Shown: positions 12,001 through 24,000 of the stretch, piece by piece
Layout of the letters: the number at the start of each line of letters is the position of its first letter
Numbering within the stretch: the stretch's first letter is position 1
Assembly (NCBI GenBank): GCA_949987565.1
Contig: OX465107.1
Span: 7,066,851-7,130,850, forward strand
DNA: 64,000 nt
Source: Luidia sarsii
Lineage: Eukaryota; Echinodermata; Asteroidea; Paxillosida; Luidiidae
Direction: 5' to 3'
Made by a program: the position numbers and the translations under genes
The notes under the pieces: generated by a model
Told to the model about the DNA's origin: nothing
What the model saw: the letters and a program-made list of their open reading frames with translations, nothing else
The model's database searches: none

Positions 12001-15000
12001 TCTTAAAAGATAGCATCAAAACTCACCATCTGCAAACAGAATCAGTTCTGCCTCAGTTGACACACGTCCAGCCTCGTTTTCAGCAACACATTCAAACACT
12101 GTCTCATCTTCTTCCACCACACCGCTAAGAATCAGAGTACAGGTGCCATCAAGCTCACACAGTGAGATGAACCTGTCAGTTTGCACTGGTTGGTGATTGA
12201 TAAACCAAGTGGTAGTAGGTCTGGGATGGCCAATAAATTGGCACACAAACCGCACCTCATCTCCAATGTCTGCCTCAATGTCTGTGAGACGTCTGACCAC
12301 TTCAATGCTGACCTCCTCCCGAACTGGTTGTTCTCCAACATCAATGACCAACTCGATGGGCTGAAGCTGTTCTTGCTCACGAGTGACAGAGAGTGTTGTC
12401 TCTACTCTTTCAACCTCTGTTTCAGGCTTGATTTCAAGAGACACCTCTGATAAACCCCGAGCTAGGGTTATGTCCTGATCTGTTCTCTCGACAGTCGGAG
12501 CCTGTTCCATTTCAACTATTAACTCCACTGGTTGGAGGTCCTCACGTCTGTCGATTGAGATAGCTGAGATCTCTGTTGTCTCTTCCTCTGGCTGTCTTTC
12601 TATGGTTACCTCGCTGATTTCTCCCGAATCTGGTTTCTCATCTGTCGTTATGGTAACCTCGACAGACTCTTCTTCTCGGACAAACTGGGCTGGCTTGTCC
12701 CATTCTGTAACCTCCTTTTTCTCAGGGGCAATTACAGCCTCAACTTCCACAGTTGTGACTTGGTCAGGCTGATCTTCAGAAGGAGTGACCTTTTCAGGTG
12801 CCTCCCAAGTAACTTGTTCTCTTTTCGTTGAAGTCTGATCAACCAAAGTTGCCAGTTCCTCAACAAGTTCTTCCTTGTCAACAGAGACAACAACTTCTTG
12901 GGTGCTCTCCCATTCTTCAGGAAGTTTCTTTTCAGGGACAGATACTGCTTCAGTAGACACTACAGTTACCTCAACAGCACCCACTTCTTCCTCGGCAAAC
13001 TGGTCTGGCTTGTCCCATTCTGTAACCTCCTTCTTCTCGGGGGCAATTACAGCCTCAACTTCCACAGTTGTGACTTGGTCAGGCTGGTCCTCTGATGGTG
13101 TGACCTTTTCAGGTGCCTCCCATGTGACTTGCTCATGTTTTCTAGAGGTCTCAGCAACCAAAGTTGCGAGTTCTTCGACAAGTTCTTTCTCATCAACGGA
13201 GACAACAACTTCTTGGGTGCTCTCCCATTCCTCAGGACGTTGCTTTTCAGGGACAGAGACTGCTTCAGTAGAGACAATGGTCACCTCTACAGCCCCTATC
13301 TCTTCCTTAGCAAACTGGTCTGGCTTGTCCCATTCTGTTACCTCCTTCTTCTCAGGGGCAATGATGGCCTCAACTTCTACAGTTGTGACTTGGTCAGGCT
13401 GGTCCTCTGATAGTGTAACCTTTTCAGGTGCCTCCCAAGTAACTTGCTCTCTTTTCATTGAAGTCTGATCAACCAAAGTTGCCAGTTCCTCAACAAGTTC
13501 CTCCTTGTCAGTGGAGATGACAACTTCTTGGGTGCTCTCCCATTCCTCGGGAAGTTTCTTTTCAGGGACAGAGACTGCTTCAGTAGAGACAATGCTCACT
13601 TCAACAGTGCCAACCTCTTCATCGGCAAACTGGTCTGGCTTGTCCCATTCTGTAACTTCCTTCTTCTCAGGGGCAATGATGGCCTCAACTTCTACAGTTG
13701 TGACTTGGTCAGGCTGGTCCTCTGATGATGTAACCCTTTCAGGTGCCTCCCAAGTAACTTGTTCTCTTTTTGTCGAAGTCTGATCAACCAAAGTTGCCAG
13801 TTCCTCAACAAGTTCTTCCTTGTCGGTGGAGATGACAACTTCTTGGGTGCTCTCCCATTCTTCAGGAAGTTTCTTTTCTGGGACAGATACTGCTTCAGTA
13901 GACACTACAGTTACCTCAACAGCACCCACTTCTTCCTCGGCAAACTGGTCTGGCTTGTCCCATTCTGTTACCTCCTTCTTCTCGGGGGCAATCACAGCCT
14001 CAACTTCCACAGTTGTGACTTGGTCAGGCTGGTCCTCTGATGGTAAGACTTTTTCAGGTGCCTCCCAAGTGACTTGCTCCTGTTTCTTAGAGGTCTCAGA
14101 AACCACTGTTGTCAGTTCTTCAACAATTTTTTCTGTTTCAGTGGACACAATGACTTCTTGGGTAATCTCCCATTCCTCATGATGTTGTGTTTCGGGGACG
14201 AACTGTTCTTGAACTGAAAAGAAATGTGAACAGGTTTAATATTACAAGATTGATGAAATGCACCATCATTTAAGACAATAAAACCTTTTATCATTGAACT
14301 ATTGACCGGCACTCATTAATTTCCAATACAAATCTAAACAGTACACAGGAAAAAAGATTAAAACATATTAGATACTCACCATCCTTATAAAGAATGAGTT
14401 CTGCCTCAGTTGTCACACGTCCAGCCTCATTTTCAGCAACACATTCATACACTGTCTCATCATCCTCCACTACATCGCTAAGAATTAGAGTACAGGTGCC
14501 ATCAAGTTCGTACAGTGAGATGAACCTTTCATTTTGAACTGGTCTTCTATTTATAAACCAGGTGGTGGAAGGTCTGGGATGGCCAATAATCTGGCACACA
14601 AACCGCACCTCATCTCCAATGATTGCCTCGATGTCTGTGAGATGTCTGACAATTTCAATGCTGACCTCCTCCCGCACTGGTTGTTCTCCAACATCAATGA
14701 CCAACTCGATGGGCTGAAGCTGTTCTTGCTCACGAGTGACAGAGAGTGTTGTCTCTACTCTTTCAACCTCTGTTTCAGGCTTGATTTCAAGAGACACCTC
14801 TGATAAACCCCGCGCTAGGGTTATGTCCTGATCTGTTCTCTCGACAGTCGGAGCCTGTTCCATTTCAACTATTAACTCCACTGGTTGGAGGTCCTCACGT
14901 CTGTCGATTGAGATAGCTGAGATCTCTGTTGTCTCTTCCTCTGGCTGTCTTTCTATGGTTACCTCGCTGATTTCTCCCGAATCTGGTTTCTCATCTGTCG

Positions 15001-18000
15001 TTATGGTAACCTCGACAGACTCTTCTTCTAGGACAAACTGGGCTGGCTTGTCCCATTCTGTAACCTCCTTTTTCTCAGGGGCAATTACAGCCTCAACTTC
15101 CACAGTTGTGACTTGATCAGGCTGATCTTCAGAAGGAGTAACCTTTTCAGGTGCCTCCCAAGTAACTTGTTCTCTTTTCGTTGAAGTCTGATCAACCAAA
15201 GTTGCCAGTTCCTCAACAAGTTCTTCCTTGTCAACAGAGACAACAACTTCTTGGGTGCTCTCCCATTCTTCAGGAAGTTTCTTTTCAGGGACAGATACTG
15301 CTTCAGTAGACACTACAGTTACCTCAACAGCACCCACTTCTTCCTCAGCAAACTGGTCTGGCTTGTCCCATTCTGTTACCTCCTTCTTCTCGGGGGCAAT
15401 CACAGCCTCAACTTCTACAGTTGTGACTTGGTCAGGCTGGTCCTCTGATGGTGTGACCTTTTCAGGTGCCTCCCAAGTGACTTGCTCCCGTTTCTTCGAG
15501 GTCTCGGCAACCACTGTTGCCAGTTCTTCAGTAACTTCCTCTTTGTCAACAGGTACATCAACATCCTGGGTGCTCTCCCATTCCTTTGGAAGGTTTTTCT
15601 CTGAGGAAGCGACAGGTTCCGACAGCATCACTGTGGCCTCGTCTGTCTCTGTTGGAGATACAGCAATCGCTCCTTCCCACTGGGTCTGCTCTTGTTTACC
15701 TGGTACAGAAAGAGAGGCATCTGTAACCACATCAGCAGCGACGGCAGCACCTGCCGTCTCCACATCTTCGGGCTGAGTGTACTCTGTCACCTCAAGGTTG
15801 AGTTGAATTGACAAAGGTGCTTCTTGGGTCATCTCAATGTGTCTGGACTGATCCTCCTCTGGCGAAACGTCAGAGGGCTTGGTCCAAGAGACTCTGATAT
15901 CTTTCTGTTCTGTCGCTGTTACAGGCTCTGTGGGAATGACGGTTACCTCAGCTGTCTCCTCGGCCGTTGTTTCCTCAGACTGAGCCCACGGAAGCTGTTC
16001 TTCCCGCATTGGAGCTTCGTAGGCATCGTCAGTGATTGCTTGGACGGTCACTTCCTTTTCTTCGGAAGGTACCTCCTCTGCGGCAGACTCCCAGGGAACA
16101 GTGACAGCTTTTTCTGGGGCCACCATGGGACCAGACGGAAGCATACTGCCAGAGGCTGCGTGAAGTTCTTCTGGCATCTGCTCGGATTTCTCCCAGGATA
16201 CTGGGGCCTTCTTCTCGGGCACCTCCACGGCCTCCGGGGCGACAGCCTCGGCGTGCTTGGCAGCATCCCCGGTCTCTTCCTCTTCATCCTCCGGATTGGT
16301 CCACTGCACGATGTGCTCCTGCTGAGGTGCCCGAAGCGGCTGCGACGGGATGTCCTCCACAAAGGCCGGCTGCTCAATGGGCAAGTCGGACGGGGCCGTG
16401 TCCCACGCCACTGGCTGATCCTCCTGGATCCCGTCAGGAAGGGACTCCATGAACTTGTGCAGGATGTTCTCATGGGGCAAGCCCAGGTCGCGCTCCTCTT
16501 CTGAGGACTCCTCATCTTCCTCTTCCTCCACGGTGATCTCCTGGATCTCCCTGGTGGTGGTGACTGTTGTGGTGGTCCGACGCGTGACCTTCTTGACGTA
16601 GCCACTCTCGTCCGGAATTTCTTCTTCGATCACCTCAGTGGTTGTCATTTCTTGCTTCGGGGCAGGATGGAAGTCAATATCTGGTCAAGCAATGAAACAG
16701 GTGAAAAGATGCTTCATAACACCAGGCAATGAATGCAACATGCAAGTATACAGGTGATTGCTCATTGTGTTTTTTGTTCTTATATATCAAACTTTAAATC
16801 AAAAGATAAGGGTGAAATACAAATGATATCAGTATTATGAGGATCAATAACTGCTTGCACATGTATCATTTAAACATTCACAACGTACCTTCCTGGAAGA
16901 GAATAAGCTCAGCCTGGGTTGAAACACGACCAGCCTGGTTCTCAGCAATGCATTCGTATACAGTTTCGTCGTCCTCCACCACATCAGAGATTACCAGAGT
17001 GCAAGTGCCATCCAGCTCATAAAGTGAGATGAACCTGTCACTCTGTACCGGTCTCCTGTTGACAAGCCAGGTGGTAGTGGGTCTGGGATAGCCGAAGACC
17101 TGGCACACGAAGCGCACCTCGTCTCCGATGTTTGCCTCGATGTCTGAGAGATGCCTCACAATTTCGATGGTCACCTCCTCCTGTACTGGTTGCTCGCCGA
17201 CATCAATGATCATCTCAATGGGCTGAAGCGGTTCTTGCTCACGAGTGATAGAGAGCGTCGTCTCAACTGTTTCAGCCTCTGTTTCAGGCTTGAACTCAAA
17301 AGACACCTCTGGCAGACCCTGCTCTAGGGTTATGTCACGATCGGTTCTCTCGACAGTTGGGACCTCTTCCATTTCAACAATCAGTTCCACCGGATGCAGC
17401 TCCTGTGGTCTGTCAATTGAGATTACGGAAATCTCTTCCTTCTCCTCTGTCGGTTGCCGTTCGATAATCACCTCTGTGAGCTGTCTTGTGTCTGGCACGT
17501 CCTCTTTTTCAATAGTTATCTCCGTGAGATACTCAGGAGCTTCCTCTTCGTGCCTGTCGATGACGACTTCGGTGACCTCTCTGGTCTCCGAGACTTCCTC
17601 CTCGACCACAGTCGTTACCGTTTCAGTGACGGTTCTTTCAGTGACCGTCTCTTCAACCGACATTTCTGGGGTTTCAACAACTATCTCAAAGGGCTCGTGA
17701 CTTTGAGGACCGTGCTGCACAATCACCTCGGTGGTGGCCCCCTCAAAGTCAAAGTCAAGGTCCTCCACCAAGTCCACCTCATCCTCATACTCTGGCTGGA
17801 CCACTTCAAATTGCTCGACTGGTGCTTGGGTCGGTCCACCAGGGTGCTGGACATCGATCATGAACTCGATCGGCTGGAGGGGAGTTTCTCCACGCTCAAT
17901 GGTAACCTCCGTTGTTTCACGAATCTCGGGGGATTCCCTACGCTCAATGATGGTGGTGACAGTTTCAGACACTGTCTTTGGTGTCTGCTCAAGGACGAGT

Positions 18001-21000
18001 TCAATTTCTTGAGGTATGGGTGTCCTCTCAATGGTAACCTCCATCCTCTCCGAAAATTCCTCCTCAGATACTTCCTCTTCAGGCATGACCACTATTTCAA
18101 ATTCTTCCTCCTCAGGGGTGCTCTCAACAGGCATGACGATCTCGGCATATTCCGGCTGACTTTCCTCTTCGAATTCGATGGTCACCTCTTGCTCTTCTAG
18201 GACGGGCTGCTCTCTCTCGATGACGACCTCTGTGGTCTCTCTGAAGTCAGGTTGCAACTCCACTACTTCGGTGACATACTCCTGAGGCATCTCTTCCATC
18301 TCCGCCATCTCGGGTTTGTCGGACACATACACGTCAGCATAGGATGACACAGTGCCCTCTATGTTCGTTGCACGGCATTCAAATTCGGCATCGTCCTCAG
18401 CCTCGATGGGACTGATGATGAGAACGTTGGTGCCATCCAGCTCAATGACGGAGATGTATCGATCCCCTTCGACCGGCTTCCCTTCTCGCAGCCACTCAAC
18501 TGTGGGACTCGGCTGGCCAATGATCTGGCACTCGAGGCGCACTTCTTCTCCGAGGGGCACGTCGACATCGCTCAGATCTTTCAGAACAACTGGCCGAGCC
18601 AATTCCTCCACCATCTCCTCAACAGGCACTTCATGTGGTGTTGCCTCAACTGGAGTGGCTGATTCGGGTGTGAGCTCGTCAGGAACCTCGGTCATCACGG
18701 TTGCCTCGACTTCCTCAGGATAGAGCTTCTCCATTCCCGGCTGTTTTTCAGTCGGTTCTGTCTTAGGGAAGGTCAGTTCTTGCAACTCTTCGGCAGGTCC
18801 ACGCGTTTGCGTCAGCACGTCAACAACCACCTCTTCCTCTGGCAAGGGGGTGTCCTCTTGCTCGATGACAACCTCAATAGTCTCTCGTGTGTCTGGTACT
18901 TCTTCCTCTTCAACAACTGTCGTCACTGTTTCTGTCACGACCACCTCTGTCACCGTCTCCCGTGGCTGTTCCTCAACCTCTATGATGAGCTCCACTGGCT
19001 GAAGGGGCTTCGGCTCTCTCTCGATGGTGATGCTTGTCTGCTCTGACAACTCTTCAAACGATTCCTCGTCGTCTTGAGGCATTGCAACAACCTCGTACTC
19101 TGCGATATCCGGCTGCTCAAATACTTCCTCTGTCTTGACAGTCGTGACTGTCTCTGTGACTGTGACTTCAGAAACTGTGGTCTGTGGTTGCATGCAAATA
19201 TCCATCGTCACTTCTGGTAGGGGCTCAGGAGGCTTGTCAATCGTCACCTCTGTCTTCTCTCGCGTTTCCTCCTCTGGGGCAATCTCAAGCTCAACGGGAG
19301 CAAAACTCTGCGGTTTTTCCACTATTCCGACCTCCCGCCTCTGTGGCTTGTCCACAACATAGACATCGGCATAGGATGACACAGTGCCTTCCTCATTTGT
19401 GGCACGACATTCAAACTCGGCATCGTCTTCTTTCAGGACAGGGTTGATCACAAGCACGTTGGTTCCATCCAACTCACAGATGGAAATAAAGCGATCGCCC
19501 TCCACCGGTTCCCCATCGGATAGCCACTGCACAGTCGGTTTCGGCTGGCCGAGTATCTGGCATTCAAGTCGAACCTCTTCTCCGATAGAGACCTCAACAC
19601 TGGTCAGCTCTCTGACAACCCTGGGCTTGAAGATCTCGATCAGTGTTTCTTCTTGGGTGGAGACGGCTGGTTCAACATGCTCGGAAGGTGCCTCCATGTG
19701 AGGAACATCTTCTGGCAACTCCTCCTCGGGCGAGGAAGGAATGATCATCTCCTCGTATTCCGGCATGATGATGACCTCGACAGATTCCGATATGTCCTCG
19801 TCAGTCACAGTTTCTACAACCTTGGTGACTGTTTCGGTGACTCTCTCAATGGTTTCTGTGACCATTTCCTCTGGCTGTTCCCCGGGCATGACAACCACCT
19901 CGAATTCTGGGAATTCCTCGTCCGGCTCCTCTTCTGTGACCGAAGTGGTGGTGGTGACTTTTTCAGTGACAGTCTGAGTCACTCTGGTGGTGACTTCAGT
20001 TTGCACTTCTTCCGGTTTCCTTCCGGCATCGATGATGAGCTCCACAGGCTGAAGCGGTTGTGGCTTCCGATCGATCGTGATGCTGGTTCTTTCGGAGACC
20101 TCCTCTTCGGATTCCTCCTGCGGCATGACAATGACCTCAAACTCGGGCGGGTACTCTTGGGGCATGACCAGCTCTGCATATTCTGGCTGCTGTTGCTCTG
20201 GAACCTCGGCCGGGCCCCTCCTTTGCTTTTGAACGTCAAAGAGGACCTCGACAGGTTTGAACGGCCGAGGTTTTCTGTCAATCGTGACCTCGGTCGTCTC
20301 CCTGGTCTTGGGCACTTCCTCCACCTCCTTGACCACTGTCACGGTTTCCGTGACCCGCTTAACCTCTGTCACCTCAGTGGATTCTGGCATGATGATTTGC
20401 TCATACTCTGGCTGAGGCTGTGGCTCCACAGTGGGCACGGGTGGCTCAGGGGCGACCAGTTCTGCGTACTCTGGTTGTCTTTGGCCGACATCAACGACAA
20501 ACTCCACGGGCTGTAAAGGCTGGGGCTCCCTCTGGATCAGAATGTCGGTTCTCTCCGACTTCTCATCTTCGCTGATGAAGAGCTCAACCTCCACTGGCTC
20601 CTGTGGCTTGGGTCTTGGCCTTTCCATGACAAACACCTCGGCCTTGGTGAAGACCCTCCCTCCAGGGTTAGTGGCTACACATCGGAAGTCGGTGTCATCA
20701 TCATCAGTGACCGGACGAATAACAAGAATGGAGGTTCCGTCCTTCTCCACTGATGAGATGTAGCGCTCCCCTTGAGCGGGAATGTCATCTCGGAACCACT
20801 CTATTGTGAGGGGATGTTCACCGGTTATGCGGCATTCCAGCCTTACCTCCTCCCCGAAGGTCACGTCGACATTCTGAAGCGGTCGCTGGACAGTGGGACG
20901 CTCAACCCTCCGCACTGGCTCAGGCTCGGGCCGGGCTGGTTTAGGCATGGGTCTGGGTGGCTCTGTCAGCACAGGCATCTGGGGAATTGTCGGCTCTTCT

Positions 21001-24000
21001 ATCAGTTCAGCCACTAGCTCCACCGGCTTGGGCTTCGGCGGCATGATCACCTGAGTTTGCTGGGTGCTTCGTTTTGCTGGTAGAGGCACCTCTTCCTTTA
21101 CCTCCTCCCTTGGGGCCGGTACTATGATCTTTTCAAACTCGGGCTTGGGAGTGGGCTTGGGCTTGGGCTTTGGAGCGGGCTTTTGGGGAACCTTGGACGG
21201 TTCCTCCTTGACTCCGACCACCAACTCCACTGGCTTCGGCTGCTGACGGCGCTCGATCACCACTTCTGTGGTCTCTCGACGCTCCGGGACTTCTCGGGTC
21301 TCTCGCGGCACATCCACAATGAGCTCCACGGGCATCAGTGGCTGCCCAGGACGATCGATGACGACGTGCGTCTCTTCACGCTGGTCAGGCGATGGGTGCT
21401 TGGTGAGCGGGAAGACCGGTTGCGGTTTCTTCGTGATCGGCAGTGTCTTTTCGGGGACTCCCGGGTAAACGATTTGCTCATAATCAGGAGCGGGTGGAGA
21501 TACATCAATGGTCCGTACATCACTCGGCGGAACGTACTCAACATCCACTGTTGGATAACGCTCAACACGCTCTTTAGGTGGGGCGACTCTCTGTATCACC
21601 GGCTTCGGGAAAGTCATTTGAAATGGCACTGAGGTGTCACTGACCGGTGTTTTCTTCTCCGGCAAAATCATCTCTTTCGGGGTCTTCTGCACAGGCTTTT
21701 GCTTTTTAAATTCCAGATCCAGGCGCACCTCCCTGGGTAAGACTTCCTCGGGCCCAGGGATGATCTCTGTGGGCATGGGCCTGGAAAACTCCAGCTGCAA
21801 GGACGGCTCGGGACGGATGTTCTCCGGGGCGGGGTCACGGGGTACTACCCCTGTTGGTTCGAAACTGAACTCCAGAGGTGGGGACTCTTCCTTAGGATAG
21901 ATGGCTTGCGGGGTCCTCTCAAACTCAAATGGAAGCTCCTCTCGGTAAGGAGTCCTCTTGAAGACAGTGGAGGTAGTCTCGCGGGTGACAGGCCGGCGCT
22001 CCTCAGTCACATAGGGCTCCCTGGGGAAATCCTCCAACTCCGACTCCGTCTCCACCTCTTCGACAGTTGTCGTCACTGTTTCCGTTGTTGTGGTCGTGGT
22101 CGTCTTGGTCAGGGTCTCATATTCCGGCTCTTGCCTGCCGACCACTCTGGTCGTGATTTGCGAGGGCTGCGGTCTGGGCTGGACCTCTTGCCGGCTGACC
22201 CTTGGCCTAGGCGCAGGCGCCGTCGGCTGGATGACAAACTCCACCTCCTCTGGCGGCTGTTGTTCCGGCTCCAGTGACAACTGCGTCCGCTGCGGCACCT
22301 GGCGCCTGTCATGCTTCAGAGTCCGGGTGACCGTTTCGTGGACCCGGGTGCTGGTGACCGACTCGACGTCGGACTCCCGATCGATGCCGATCTGCAGTTC
22401 GACTGGCTGCCGGGGTCGCTGGCGGTCTATGGTCACAGTCGTCGACTCCTGCCTGCGGTACTGAGGAACCTCCCCGATGTGGATGATGAGAGAGGCAAAG
22501 CTGGATGTGGTGCCAAACTGGTTGGTGGCCCGACACTCGTACTCGCCCTCGTCCCCTTCAATGACCACGGTGATGACCAGGGTGCAGGTGCCGTCTTGCT
22601 CCTCGATGGCGAGGAACCGGTCATCCTCAATGGGCCTTCCCTGTCTCAGCCACGTCACTCTGGGGGGCGGGTATCCGTCGATGATGCATTCCAGCCTGGC
22701 CTCCTCGCCGACAGTTACATCAGTGTCCTGCAGCTCCCTGATTACATAAGGTGTCTGTGGTGTGGGCTCATAGGACGGTGCTCCAAGCGGCCGAACAGCT
22801 AGCTCTGGTTTGGGCTTCCTGTCAGCGACAGGGGGAGGCCTCCTCGGTTCTCCTGGCACCCGAACTGGAGTCTGCTGTGGATACACCCTCCGATGGACAA
22901 TTCTCTCATCGATAATTTCAGCATACTCGGGCTCAGGCTCGGGCAGATCTGGGAAGGTGATAGGCTGCTGTGTCTGAACAACTTCACGTGGCGAAACCAT
23001 CGGTTCATGAACCGGTGGAGCCTTGAGAGGCACTGGAAGCTTGTCCAGGCTATCGAAGCGGGGGACTTGCTTGACCTTCGGCTTGATCTCTGGCTCATGA
23101 ACCCTGGCCGGCTCCCGGGGTCTCGGCAGCCTTTCCAGCTGGTCCCGGGAGAACTCCCGGGGCCCACGCGTTTCCTTCTTGACATCCGCCTCCTTGACCA
23201 TCGGTGGAGGGTGCAGATCGGGCACCCTCTCCAGAGGTCTGAGAGACATGGACGGCTGGACCAACTCCTCCGGCTGGATGGGCGTCTCATCCACAGGCTC
23301 CTTGGGCTGCACCAGAAGAGTCGACCGCGAGGGTTTGGGAGGAGAAGGGCGATAGTGGATCTGCTCGGTCTGGGTGACTTCCGTGGGCTTCTCCTCCGGC
23401 CAGCCTCCAGTCTCTATGACAACCTGCTGTGTGTGCTCCTCGGGTGGGTGCTGATACACCGGCTGCGGTCGGCGAGGCCCCCTGGTCGGCACCTCCACGG
23501 TCACACTTTCCGTCCCGCTCTCATGATCGGAGGTGACTGTGCGCACCGTGGTCATCTTCGTTGTCTTGGTGGTGACCGTCTCGACCACCTCGTGGCCGTC
23601 TTCGGTCCGCCTGTTGATGTGGCGCTCTGTCCAGGTGCCTTCCTCCTCCGGCTCTTCGTGGATGGTAGTCGTGATGAGGCTCACCTCCCGGCTCCGGTCG
23701 GGCGAGTCAAACTGCACCGTCAGGTCGGCGTAGGTGATGGACTTCCCAAGCTGGTTGACCGCCTTGCACATGTACTCAGCGTCGTCGTCAACCGTCACGT
23801 CCAGGATGGTCAGCGTGCAGGTGCCGTCCTCCTCGTAGGTGATCTCAAACCGGTCTTCGCTCGGGACCGGCCGGCCGTTCTTGAACCAGGTGATGGTCGG
23901 CGTGGGCCGGCCGGACACTCTGCAGGTGAAGCGGGCCGTGTAGCCCTCCAGAATCTCCTGGGGTCGGCAGGGCTGCACGAACCGGGGCCGCTCGCCATGC

